Positions 53,364-61,869 of a DNA stretch of 64,000 bases are shown here, one piece after another. Under the pieces are notes generated by a model. The model was not told the DNA's origin. It searched no databases and was given only the letters and a program-made list of their open reading frames with translations. Source of the DNA: Bacteroidota bacterium (GTDB lineage: Bacteria > Bacteroidota > Bacteroidia > Chitinophagales > Chitinophagaceae); assembly GCA_030706735.1 (NCBI GenBank), contig JAUZNZ010000009.1:89725-153724 (forward strand), in the 5' to 3' direction. How positions within the stretch are numbered: the stretch's first letter is position 1; each line of letters begins with the position of its first letter. A program made the translations under genes and the position numbers.

Positions 53364-54414
53364 AGAAGGATTGGATTTGCTCCAGGAACTGTTTGGCCCT
53401 CGCCTCGTAGCTGTAACCGGAAGTCAGCGAACGCCTGCGGGCATTCTCCCTGATCCGGTCGGCGTCGGGCCGGGGCAGGTCAAGCAAATAGCGGCATCGC
53501 TCCGCGCAATCGGCGGCGTCCCGGTATAGAAATATTTCTTCCTTGTCTGTAAAGTAGATTCTGTGCTCGGTCGTATCGGGCGCAAGCATGATGCCGCCGA
53601 TCGCGGGGACCTCGAAGGTGCGCATGTTATGCGAATCCTGGTTGTGGATACGCATCAGGTTCAGTTGCACGCGATACCTCCGGAGTACCTTCCACATGTC
53701 CAGGCCGTAGACCGGGTCGAAGCAGCGGACATGGGGTTGTTGCAGCCATTCGTTCCAGTGGTTTCCATAGAGATCCAGGGTAATGCCCTGCGCAGCCAGC
53801 TCGTTGATGAAGGCGACGCGCTGTTTGTCGGGGTTGCCGAGGAAGCAGACCCTTAGCACTTCATCCTGGGATATGCATTCCCGGTAAACGGCAGGGTCGA
53901 TGTCAAATCCGAAAGGCAGTATGGCCGTTCGGGCGTGGTATTCCTCCTCGAGCCTCTTGCGGATCTCCAGGTTGTAGGTGAAATGCAGGTCGAACAGGTT
54001 GATGGACCGGGCGATATTGCTGTTGCCGCTCCCCTTTCCCGTAAAAAGGAAGGGGTTGTCCGGATTATAATTGACCAATATGATCCCTCTCTCCTTTGCC
54101 CAGGCGAGGGTTTCGGGGAAAATTTCCATGCCTTTGAAGACCCAGATCACGCGGGGTGCATATTGTGTGGCGATTTCCCTGAACTGCCGGTTTAGCCGGT
54201 CATAGATCCGGGAAAATCCGAATTTGAAGGCCAGCTTGTTGAACAGGCTATGGTAATAGTACTGGTCGAAAAGCATATGAGCCGGAAAGGACAGGACGTC
54301 CACGCCGAGCTGCCTCAGGTACTTGAGGTAGTAATTCTCTATGGCATCCACCTGTTCGGAACCCACGATCATCAATCGCATCGGATGGCGGGCAGCGTTG
54401 GTTTGTGTGTTCAT
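53356..54414 (-). CDS. CgeB-like glycosyltransferase
   Basis: 352 residues. The N-terminal half (LMIVGSEQVDAIENYYLKYLRQLG, PRVIWVFKGMEIFPETLAWAK) and the C-terminal half (NLMRIHNQDSHNMRTFEVPAIGGIMLAP, then EIFLYRDAADCAERCRYLL) match the CgeB/DUF3880 plus Glyco_trans_1_2 arrangement. Start and stop overlap its neighbours by 4 and 8 bp. Confidence 0.85.
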   Translation of the reverse strand: MNTQTNAARHPMRLMIVGSEQVDAIENYYLKYLRQLGVDVLSFPAHMLFDQYYYHSLFNKLAFKFGFSRIYDRLNRQFREIATQYAPRVIWVFKGMEIFPETLAWAKERGIILVNYNPDNPFLFTGKGSGNSNIARSINLFDLHFTYNLEIRKRLEEEYHARTAILPFGFDIDPAVYRECISQDEVLRVCFLGNPDKQRVAFINELAAQGITLDLYGNHWNEWLQQPHVRCFDPVYGLDMWKVLRRYRVQLNLMRIHNQDSHNMRTFEVPAIGGIMLAPDTTEHRIYFTDKEEIFLYRDAADCAERCRYLLDLPRPDADRIRENARRRSLTSGYSYEARAKQFLEQIQSFYA

Positions 54415-55601
54415 TTCCGGTCCTTGATCAACTGGGCAATTCGTTCGACCTGCCTGGAGTAGGCATTGCCGCAGGCAAATTCGATCCTTTCCCGTTGCCG
54501 TGCCGGGTCGTTATACGTGCTCAGGTTTTCGATCACCTGTCTGAAGAGTGCCGGCAGTCTGTCATTGTTGTCTCTTTCTGCCGTCATCTGCATCAGAACG
54601 GGCATGTCCTTGTAGGTGGTGACATTATTCGAGATGATGACCTTGCCTGTGCTCAGGTATTCCATGATCTTATGATAGTTCGTGCCGCCGCTCTGATCTT
54701 TTTTTATGTCGTAACAGATCAGGAAGGCGTCCATGCGCGAGAAGCCCTTTGCCAGTTCGGCCGCCGGAACAGCCCCATGAAGGATGACGTTGGGCAGAGC
54801 CTGCAAGGCCGCGATGAAGGCATGCGTCTCCTTATCGCCGCCGCCGCCGATATTGGACTGGCCGCCGGTATAGCTGCCCCAGCACTCGAAGATCACCGCG
54901 GGATTCGTCGCGACGATGTCGATCAGGGTCGGCCGGTCCAGGTCGGATCGAAGGAGGTTGCCGGCCATCCCTACCCTGAAGGGTTCACCCCGGACGGCGT
55001 GCGGGCTGTCGACCGGGAAGCCACCGGTCGGGAGGAATTCCGGAGAGATGCCATGATTGATGAAATGTTTTGGCGCGGGGTAGGCCTTATACTTTTCAAG
55101 GATCTCCCGGGTCACCGAGAAGATGATATCCGCCCCTTTGGCGGCTGCGATAGCTTGCGGTCCCGAGGGTTCGTCGACGGGATGGAATATCTTATAGATG
55201 GGCGGCCCGAACCAGGTCAGCGGGCAGAGATTGCCAAGGTCGAATGACCAGACGATATCGATGGGCCGGCCGATCTTTTTCAGTACCCTTTTCATTTGGA
55301 GGCGCATACCGGCGTGAAATAGCGGCATCGCATGAAATTTCAGGAGATAGGGGAACCAAAGGCGATGGCTGATCAGCATGAGGTTCCCGTGGATCCCGGA
55401 GGGCCCGATGCGGATGGCGGGGGATGCGGGGCCGTTATTGGACCGGGCTGGACCGTAGTCGGGCGGATTGAGGAAGTACACTTTATTGCCCATCCTGGCG
55501 AGTTCGAGGGCATAGTGATGTTTCGAGAGGAACATCGTGCCCCAGCTCTGCGGTGAAAGAATGAGTATGGTCTTGTCAGAGAGCGTGGGCATGGTCGGCA
55601 T
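54411..55601 (-). CDS. Glycosyltransferase, GT-B type
   Basis: 396 residues. TILILSPQSWGTMFLSKHHYALELARMGNKVYFLNPP starts the acceptor domain. The donor domain includes FRVGMAGNLLRSDLDRPTLIDIV and GGTNYHKIMEYLSTGKVIISNN. A Gly stretch (SNIGGGGDKE) lies between. Its start overlaps the aminotransferase gene by 26 bp; a start 9 nt later would shorten the overlap. Confidence 0.85.
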   Translation of the reverse strand: MPTMPTLSDKTILILSPQSWGTMFLSKHHYALELARMGNKVYFLNPPDYGPARSNNGPASPAIRIGPSGIHGNLMLISHRLWFPYLLKFHAMPLFHAGMRLQMKRVLKKIGRPIDIVWSFDLGNLCPLTWFGPPIYKIFHPVDEPSGPQAIAAAKGADIIFSVTREILEKYKAYPAPKHFINHGISPEFLPTGGFPVDSPHAVRGEPFRVGMAGNLLRSDLDRPTLIDIVATNPAVIFECWGSYTGGQSNIGGGGDKETHAFIAALQALPNVILHGAVPAAELAKGFSRMDAFLICYDIKKDQSGGTNYHKIMEYLSTGKVIISNNVTTYKDMPVLMQMTAERDNNDRLPALFRQVIENLSTYNDPARQRERIEFACGNAYSRQVERIAQLIKDRK

Positions 55602-56697
55602 AAAAGGAACGGATCGCAGCGGCTATGCGAACGATCATTTCTTCGGTCAGTTCGGGATATAAGGGGAGGGAGAGGATCTCCTGCTGCAGGGCGCTGGCGA
55701 CGGGAAAATCGGAAGGCTGATGTCCGAGATACCGGTAGGCGGGCAGGGCCGGCAGGGGCGTGGGATAGTGAATGACGGTCTCGATCTCCTGGCGGCCGAG
55801 CCATTCCTTCAATGCGTCGCGGTGTCTGGCCCGTATCACGTACAGATGCCAGGTATGTTTGGTATCCGGTCTCGTTTTGGGTGGACAGATGCCCCGGATG
55901 CCCGCGAGGTGACGTTCGTAAAGTGCCGCATTGCGAATACGCTGTGCGGTCCAATCCAGTATATAGGGCAGTTTGGCCGACAGGATGGCCGCCTGGATGG
56001 CGTCCATGCGACTATTGATGCCTTCGATCTGATGTTGATGCTTCTTCAGCGCGCCATGGTTCGCGTACATGCGGCATTTCTCCGCCAGGGCGTCGTCATT
56101 GGTAATGAGGCAGCCTGCATCACCATAGGCGCCCAGGTTCTTGCCCGGATAGAAGCTGAAGGAGCCTGCCACACCGAAGAGACCGACCCGCTTGCCCTTA
56201 TATTCGGAAAAATGGGATTGGGCGCAGTCTTCGATGAGGATCAGGCCATGGCGCGCGCAGATCTGTCCGATGGCGTCCATATTGCAGACCTGACCCTGGA
56301 GGTGCACCACGATCACGGCGCGGGTGCGGGGATTGATCCTGGATTCGAGCAGGGATTCGTCCATACTGAAGTATTCCGGGTGGACGTCCACGAATGCGGG
56401 CCTGGCGCCTGCCTGGGTGATCGTTTCCGAACTGGATATCCAGCTATTGGCCACGGTGATCACTTCGTCGCCCGCGCCGATGCCCAGTACTTTCATGAGG
56501 ATGTAGAGGGAATCGGTGCCATTGGCGCAACTGATCACGTGCCTGACGCCGTAGAGCCCGGCAAAACGTTTTTCGAATTCGCTGACGTAGTGGCCGCCGA
56601 TGAAGGCGGTCTCGCCGATGACACCGGCTATGGCGCCGTCGATGTCGCTCTTAATACTGAGATACTGGGCTTTGAGATCAACAAATGGGATTTTCAT
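55576..56697 (-). CDS. DegT/DnrJ/EryC1 sugar aminotransferase, WbpE-like
   Basis: 373 residues from the ATG at 56697; the longer frame's extra 25 residues are not family-like. MKIPFVDLKAQY is the usual start. ANGTDSLYILMKVLGIGAGDEVI and LILIEDCAQSHFSEYKGKRVG follow, then SFSFYPGKNLGAYGDAG with the PLP-binding Lys. In the WbpA-B-E-D pathway this class adds the 3-amino group to the keto-uronic acid made by WbpB. Its neighbours are an acetyltransferase and a Gfo/Idh oxidoreductase, the WbpD and WbpB equivalents. Confidence 0.9.
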   Translation of the reverse strand: MKIPFVDLKAQYLSIKSDIDGAIAGVIGETAFIGGHYVSEFEKRFAGLYGVRHVISCANGTDSLYILMKVLGIGAGDEVITVANSWISSSETITQAGARPAFVDVHPEYFSMDESLLESRINPRTRAVIVVHLQGQVCNMDAIGQICARHGLILIEDCAQSHFSEYKGKRVGLFGVAGSFSFYPGKNLGAYGDAGCLITNDDALAEKCRMYANHGALKKHQHQIEGINSRMDAIQAAILSAKLPYILDWTAQRIRNAALYERHLAGIRGICPPKTRPDTKHTWHLYVIRARHRDALKEWLGRQEIETVIHYPTPLPALPAYRYLGHQPSDFPVASALQQEILSLPLYPELTEEMIVRIAAAIRSFYADHAHAL

Positions 56698-56713
56698 ATT
56701 TGTGGAACGATAG

Positions 56714-57199
56714 TTATGTAAGCTGATCGGGGATATCGAATGCGCGAATGAGGCGGGCCGGGTTGCCCGCATAGATCCCCGGTTTGGTAATATCCCTGGT
56801 CACCACGGCGCCAGCCCCGATCACCGTCCGGTCGCATACCGACACGGGAAGGATGGTGGCATTGGATCCGATGGAGACCTGGTTGCCGATGCGCGTCGCT
56901 TTCCATTTGGTCGTGTCCCCGCCGGCGGGGCCGCCTCCGGAGAAAAGGTCATTGATGAACATGACCCCATGCCCGATAAAGCAATGATCGCCGATCTCCA
57001 CGAGTTCGCAAATAAAGGTATGCGACTGCACCTTGCAGGACCGGCCTACGCGGGCATTGCGCTGGATCTCGACGAAGGGCCCGATAAAACTGTTGTCGCC
57101 GATCGTGCAGCCGTAGAGGTTGACGGGTTGAACCACCGTGACGTCTGCGCCGAAGACCGTGTCCGGGGCGATGCCGGCTTGTTTGAAGCGTGCGCTCAT
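56714..57199 (-). CDS. Left-handed beta-helix N-acetyltransferase, WbpD-like
   Basis: 161 residues of hexapeptide repeats (VNLYGCTIGDNSFIGPFVEIQ, VEIGDHCFIGHGVMFIND, IGNQVSIGSNATILPVSV, VIGAGAVVTRDI). It ends PGIYAGNPARLIR, the WbpD/WlbB-type closing. It probably acetylates the 3-amino group of the UDP-diamino-uronic acid. It overlaps the oxidoreductase gene by 4 bp. Confidence 0.9.
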   Translation of the reverse strand: MSARFKQAGIAPDTVFGADVTVVQPVNLYGCTIGDNSFIGPFVEIQRNARVGRSCKVQSHTFICELVEIGDHCFIGHGVMFINDLFSGGGPAGGDTTKWKATRIGNQVSIGSNATILPVSVCDRTVIGAGAVVTRDITKPGIYAGNPARLIRAFDIPDQLT

Positions 57200-58209
57200 A
57201 CCTGTTTGGCGTTTGAGTAGATCTTGTCGATGATCTCTACCGTCTTGAGCCCTTCGAAGCCATTGGTCGCGATGATCCCGTTGCCGCTCAGGACTTCGAC
57301 GAGGTTCGCGTATACTTTGTCGTGGTTGGACATCGAACCCTGGTACTGGCCGTATTGATTGGGAGGATTGCCGGGAGGCAGGTCTCCGATCACATACCCT
57401 TCAATGTCCTGATATTCGAGCTCATTGAGGTATTGGCCCCCGATCTTCACCGTTCCTTTTTCGCCGAAGATGGTCAACGAGCCTTCCATATTCTTTTTGT
57501 GCGCGTTCACGGTATAGTTGATCGTGCCGATGGCGCCGTTATAGAAGCGCAGGGTCACCACGCCGCTGTCTTCGAACTCAATGACGCCGGCATGCGCGAG
57601 GTTGCCGGTAAATCCCGACACTTCCTTGACGTCACCGATCATCCAATAGAGGAGATCGACGAAATGGCTGAACTGTGTAAAGAGGGTGCCGCCGTCCAGG
57701 GCCCTGGTGCCTTTCCAGGAATTCCGGTAGTACTCTTCATTCCTGTTCCAGAAGCAGCTCAGCTGCACGCTGCAGATCTTTCCGAGCCTTCCCTCCTCGA
57801 TGATCTTCTTGACGGCGGCGACGGGCGGGTTGAACCGGTTTTGTTTCACGATGAAGAGGCGTCTGTTGGCCCTTTCGGCCGCATTGATCATTTCGCCGCA
57901 GTCCTGCACCGTCAGCGCCATCGGTTTTTCGCAAAGCACGTGGAATCCGGCCTGCAGGGACCGGATGGTATGTTCCGCATGGAGCCCGTTCGGGCTGCAG
58001 ACGGAGACGACGTCCACTCCGGGTATTTCTTGCAGGAACCGGCCGACCTCGTCGTATGCGGCGGCGGCGTATTTGTCCGCGAGGGCTTTTGCCTTTTCCG
58101 GTATCACGTCGCAGACGGCCACCAGCTTGCCCTGATTGGCAATATGTTCCGCATGCCGCTGGGCGATGCGGCCGCAGCCGATGATGGCGAATTTTAGGGA
58201 ACCACTCAT
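57196..58209 (-). CDS. Gfo/Idh/MocA oxidoreductase, WbpB/WlbA-like
   Basis: 337 residues. The Rossmann motif is FAIIGCGRIAQRHAEHI, and the catalytic Lys region is VLCEKPMAL. KQNRFNPPVAAVKKII is typical of WbpB/WlbA, which oxidises C3 of UDP-GlcNAc-uronic acid. RALDGGTLFTQFSHFVDLLYWM holds the substrate-site His. It overlaps both neighbours by 4 bp, so the three pathway genes are translated together. Confidence 0.9.
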   Translation of the reverse strand: MSGSLKFAIIGCGRIAQRHAEHIANQGKLVAVCDVIPEKAKALADKYAAAAYDEVGRFLQEIPGVDVVSVCSPNGLHAEHTIRSLQAGFHVLCEKPMALTVQDCGEMINAAERANRRLFIVKQNRFNPPVAAVKKIIEEGRLGKICSVQLSCFWNRNEEYYRNSWKGTRALDGGTLFTQFSHFVDLLYWMIGDVKEVSGFTGNLAHAGVIEFEDSGVVTLRFYNGAIGTINYTVNAHKKNMEGSLTIFGEKGTVKIGGQYLNELEYQDIEGYVIGDLPPGNPPNQYGQYQGSMSNHDKVYANLVEVLSGNGIIATNGFEGLKTVEIIDKIYSNAKQV

Positions 58210-59366
58210 TTCGATACTATTTTTTTTACGGCTCGTCTGATCGGGGCCGTGCGGTGTAAAAAATTCATATACGCATCCTTGATGCGCCTGTCGGTTTTAA
58301 AGTCTTCGTGCCGGCGGACCGGGAGCGCCATGATGGCGGCAAACTCCTCATCGGTCAGGCCGAGTTTCTTTTCGACGTATTCCTTGTCCGTTTTCAGTTC
58401 CGATGGATCGTAGAGGGGCCTGGCCAGCTCTTCCAGCGCCGATTCCCGGGTGAGCTGTCCCGAGCAGATCAGGTTGGAAAGGTGGGCCTTGCGTTTATCG
58501 ATGTGGAACTTTTGCGGAAGGATATAGGCCTGGTAGAATTTGGTAAAGAGCGATTCATAGTGCTTTCCGCCGTAGTCGCGCCAGCCGAGCTCGCGGGTGA
58601 TGGTCTCCTTCACCTGTGCCTTGTTATAGGGCACGTAGTTGAGGATCGACACGGGGCTCAGCCTGAGCACGGCGGAGTAATACACGTACTTCCTGAAATC
58701 CATGTAGGGATACGTTTTGAGCTTTACCTTCCCATAGCGGTCGTGAATGTCTTTCAGGTTGGCGTAGTCCATTTTGCGATAGAGCCAGGAGGGCGGCATG
58801 ATCTGCTCCGTGACGATATTGGTCCCGCTGATGATATATCCTGTCCGGTGTTCCTTCGCCAGCTTATACATGGTAGCAAAGATGGCATGGTCGGATACCA
58901 CTTCGATGTCGACGACGGACGCCTTGAGATAGGACAGCTGGATGTCCCTGAACTCCTGCCAGTTCACGACCAGGGTGAAAAGATCGAAGCCGAGCCTGGT
59001 GATGATGTTCTCGACATTCTTGACGGCCAGCTCGGAATTCCAGCCGTTGTCAAGGTGGACAGCCAGGGGACGGAGGCCTAGTTGTTTGACGAGCAGGGCC
59101 ACGTACGTGCTGTCTACGCCGCCGCTGAGTCCGATGAGGCAGTCATAAGGCTTGCCTTTCCCGTCCTTCTTTATCTTGTCGGCGAGTTGCGCCAGTTTTT
59201 CCTCTCCCGCCTTGCCTGTAAACAGGCCCTCGGCTGCGGCGGTCCGGTATTCATGATAATAATTGCAAACGCCCTCGGCGTCGAATGTGATATCCGGATC
59301 GGCAATATTATCCATCACCGTCCGGCTGCATTGCCGGTATGCGTTGTCCTTTTCGGATAAAACCAT
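58206..59366 (-). CDS. N-acetyl sugar amidotransferase, WbpG-like
   Basis: 386 residues. A PP-loop SGGVDS lies at 81-86, followed by RPLAVHLDNGWNSELAVKNVENII. IISGTNIVTEQIMPPSWLYRKMDY and a long helical tail match the WbpG/PseA-type family. With HisH-like and HisF-like partners, the family turns an acetamido group into an acetamidino group using ammonia from Gln. The N-terminal block C13-S-R-T ... GVC34-N-Y-Y resembles the family's usual two CxxC pairs, but the second Cys of each pair is Thr or Tyr here. It overlaps the oxidoreductase gene by 4 bp. Confidence 0.9.
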   Translation of the reverse strand: MVLSEKDNAYRQCSRTVMDNIADPDITFDAEGVCNYYHEYRTAAAEGLFTGKAGEEKLAQLADKIKKDGKGKPYDCLIGLSGGVDSTYVALLVKQLGLRPLAVHLDNGWNSELAVKNVENIITRLGFDLFTLVVNWQEFRDIQLSYLKASVVDIEVVSDHAIFATMYKLAKEHRTGYIISGTNIVTEQIMPPSWLYRKMDYANLKDIHDRYGKVKLKTYPYMDFRKYVYYSAVLRLSPVSILNYVPYNKAQVKETITRELGWRDYGGKHYESLFTKFYQAYILPQKFHIDKRKAHLSNLICSGQLTRESALEELARPLYDPSELKTDKEYVEKKLGLTDEEFAAIMALPVRRHEDFKTDRRIKDAYMNFLHRTAPIRRAVKKIVSK

Positions 59367-59382
59367 GGATTGCGATTGTAGG

Positions 59383-60153
59383 TTAGTAAACCTGGCTGAA
59401 GAGGCGCTCTTTCAGAACGGCCTGGGTCGGATAGCTGATTAGTACGGCGCGATGCGGTCCCTGGAACACGAAGAGGCTGCCGGCGGAAACGGCCGAAGCT
59501 CCATGTTGTACAGCAGGTAGAAAATCTTTTACGTCGGAGGCGCCTCCGATGGCTACCACCGGGATGCCGACCGCCGAGCTAACGAGGCCGATCAGATCGG
59601 TGTCATAGCCTGTAAACGTGCCGTCGCGGTCGATGGAATTCAGCAATAATTCGCCGGCGCCGGCCTCTTCCATGCGTCTGGCATAGTCTGCCGGGTCCAG
59701 ACCTGTAGCCTTGGACCCGTTGCGTATATGTACCTTATACTTGCCCCAGAGATTCCGCTTTACGTCGATGGACACGACGATGCTTTGACTGCCCACATAT
59801 TTGGCGCCCTCGGCAACCAGCGCCGGATTTTCGAAGGCGGCGGTATTCAGGACCACTTTCTCCACGCCGGCAGTGATCAATTCCCTGATCTCGGCCAGGG
59901 TCGTGATGCCTCCGCCATAGGCGAGGGGCATGAACGCTTCACTGGCGATCTCCCGGATGCGCGGGATATCCGGGGCCCGCCGCTCCGCCGTGGCGGAAAT
60001 GTCGAGCAGGACGATCTCATCGACCTCCTTTTCATTGAATATCCTGACGGCGTTGATGGGGTCGCCGACATATTTATGATCCTTGAACCTCACGGATTTC
60101 ACCAATCCGTCCTTTTGGATCAGCAAGGCGGGTATGACTCTTAATCTTCTCAA
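59383..60153 (-). CDS. HisF-like protein, ammonia-channel partner of the sugar amidotransferase
   Basis: 256 residues with the HisF TIM barrel (YGGGI near residue 80, VVSIDVKR, NSIDRDGTFTGYD, IGGASD). The first strand reads VIPALLIQKDG, with Leu11 where histidine-pathway HisF has the catalytic Asp11. Asp130 is kept (SID130VK). KYVGDPINAVRIFNEKEVDEIVLLDI is the form seen in surface-sugar loci. It therefore probably passes ammonia to the WbpG-like enzyme rather than making imidazole glycerol phosphate. Confidence 0.88.
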   Translation of the reverse strand: MRRLRVIPALLIQKDGLVKSVRFKDHKYVGDPINAVRIFNEKEVDEIVLLDISATAERRAPDIPRIREIASEAFMPLAYGGGITTLAEIRELITAGVEKVVLNTAAFENPALVAEGAKYVGSQSIVVSIDVKRNLWGKYKVHIRNGSKATGLDPADYARRMEEAGAGELLLNSIDRDGTFTGYDTDLIGLVSSAVGIPVVAIGGASDVKDFLPAVQHGASAVSAGSLFVFQGPHRAVLISYPTQAVLKERLFSQVY

Positions 60154-60156
60154 TGG

Positions 60157-61239
60157 TTATAACACATTCGATTTTGCGACAGGGGGGTGAGGACCGGGCT
60201 TACGTCGCCGGAATGCGTCCTTAATATAGTGATTCAGCGGTTCTTCGATGAATTTCCAGGCGAGGATGGCAGTGACCTGCAAGATCAGCACGACGAGGAA
60301 AAAATTCTTTGTGATGTAGGAGTGGATCAATCCGGTGAAAGCGCCGTAATGGATCAGGTATAAGGTGTATGAACTCCGTCCCAGCACTTCGAAGACCTTG
60401 GTGGACAGCATCCTTTGCAGCCAGGTCCGTTCATGGATCAGTCCCCAGAAGAGCAGGGCGATGGCTACCGGCAGGATATAAATGTTCACTCCCAGGCCGA
60501 TGGGATTTTGAATGGCGTAGGTATAGGGCGCGTAACTCAGCCTCGAGAGCACGACGATCAGTCCCAAAGCAAGGAGACCTGCCACCCAGGTGACACGAAA
60601 CCTTGGTTTAAAGGTCCCCTTTCTGATCACGAAGAAGAGGTAGATGCCGCACAGGAACTCGAAGCTCCTGCCGAAGAACGTACAGATCCACACTTCCCTG
60701 ACGGACATCAGTCCGGACCAGTACAACGTGGCCAGCCCGAAAAGCAGGAAGAGGAGGGTCTGCAGCAGCAGGGGAATCTTCCTGCTCCAGAGAAAAATGA
60801 ATGGCGCCAGGAAGTAGAAGACTTCCTCGACGGTGAGCGTCCAACCCTGGGATACGCCGGTATAGACATATTTACCCGAAAAGCCTCGCAACATGGTCAG
60901 GTTCAGCACAAAGGTCTTCATCAACTCACGCGGATCCTTTGCAGAGTGCCATAGCACGATAAAGGTGCCGCAGGTGACCAGAGCATACATCGGGAAGACC
61001 CGCGCCACGCGGTAGACCACGTACTGCCTCTTCCATTTCGGATTTTCGGCATATTCGTCAAAGTAACGGAAAGCGATCAGGAACCCACTAAGCACGAAGA
61101 AGATGGTCACCCCCACGTTCATGCTCTTTATCAGTTCGTCGAACCAGCCCATGCCAGTCACCGGAACGAGATGATTCAACAATACCATGAACGCAGCTAC
61201 GAACCTGATGCCGGTGAGGGCAGGAATAGTGTTTCTCAA
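60157..61239 (-). CDS. Acyltransferase 3 family membrane protein (OafA/NodX-like)
   Basis: 360 residues. It starts RNTIPALTGIRFVAAFMVLLNHLVP, the AT3 entry with the catalytic-type His23. About 10 hydrophobic helices follow, with WTLTVEEVFYFLAPFIFLW and SYTLYLIHYG typical of the family. It probably O-acetylates the polymer or its repeat unit. It lies between the hisF-like and hisH-like genes, with gaps of 3 and 12 nt. Confidence 0.92.
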   Translation of the reverse strand: MRNTIPALTGIRFVAAFMVLLNHLVPVTGMGWFDELIKSMNVGVTIFFVLSGFLIAFRYFDEYAENPKWKRQYVVYRVARVFPMYALVTCGTFIVLWHSAKDPRELMKTFVLNLTMLRGFSGKYVYTGVSQGWTLTVEEVFYFLAPFIFLWSRKIPLLLQTLLFLLFGLATLYWSGLMSVREVWICTFFGRSFEFLCGIYLFFVIRKGTFKPRFRVTWVAGLLALGLIVVLSRLSYAPYTYAIQNPIGLGVNIYILPVAIALLFWGLIHERTWLQRMLSTKVFEVLGRSSYTLYLIHYGAFTGLIHSYITKNFFLVVLILQVTAILAWKFIEEPLNHYIKDAFRRRKPGPHPPVAKSNVL

Positions 61240-61251
61240 GTATGGGCGGAT

Positions 61252-61869
61252 TTAACAATGGTTGACGAAATTTTCTAACAGCCGCATGCCGAACTTATGG
61301 CTCTTTTCGGGATGGAATTGGACACCGCGGATATTCCCGTGCTCCATCCCCGCGGTAAAACGGTATCCATAATCCGCCTCCACGAGCACATCCGACCGAT
61401 CGGCCGGATCGGGATGATAGGAGTGGACAAAATAAAACCGCGGTTCCTCATACATGCCTTCGAAGAGGCCTGAAGGCTTGCTCAGTACGACGTCGGTCCA
61501 GCCCATGTGCGGCACTTTGAGCCCCGCAGGCATTTTATCCTGACGGAATCGGATGACGCGCCCCTTGATCCATCCCAGGCCAGGCCGCAGACCCTCTTCG
61601 CTGCCTTCCATCAGCAACTGCATACCGACGCAAACGCCGAGTATCGGGGTCTTGTTTTCCAGCGCCGCGCGGTCGAGGATGCGAGTCAGGCCCGAATCGT
61701 TCAATTTTTCCGCACAGGTATCGAAGGCGCCCACGCCCGGGAGGATCAGCTTGTCCGCGGAGAGAATGGCCTGTTCGTCGGAAGAAATGGCAGCTGCGAC
61801 GCCGATCTTCTTGAACATATTGAGCATCGAGGCCAGGTTGCCCACGCCGTAGTCGACGATCACGATCAT
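61252..61869 (-). CDS. HisH-like glutaminase, partner of the sugar amidotransferase
   Basis: 205 residues, a class I glutamine amidotransferase. The start is MIVIVDYGVGNLASMLNMFKKIG. The catalytic Cys80 is in GVCVGMQLL, with H186 and E188 in QFHPEKS, so the triad is intact. It releases ammonia for the HisF-like and WbpG-like partners. Other his genes are absent, so a role in histidine synthesis is unlikely. It overlaps the next gene by 4 bp. Confidence 0.92.
   Translation of the reverse strand: MIVIVDYGVGNLASMLNMFKKIGVAAAISSDEQAILSADKLILPGVGAFDTCAEKLNDSGLTRILDRAALENKTPILGVCVGMQLLMEGSEEGLRPGLGWIKGRVIRFRQDKMPAGLKVPHMGWTDVVLSKPSGLFEGMYEEPRFYFVHSYHPDPADRSDVLVEADYGYRFTAGMEHGNIRGVQFHPEKSHKFGMRLLENFVNHC

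Noticed and set aside
61252..61869. HisH and HisF as part of a histidine operon
   Set aside because: No other his gene is near, the HisF-like protein lacks catalytic Asp11, and both sit beside a WbpG-like amidotransferase.
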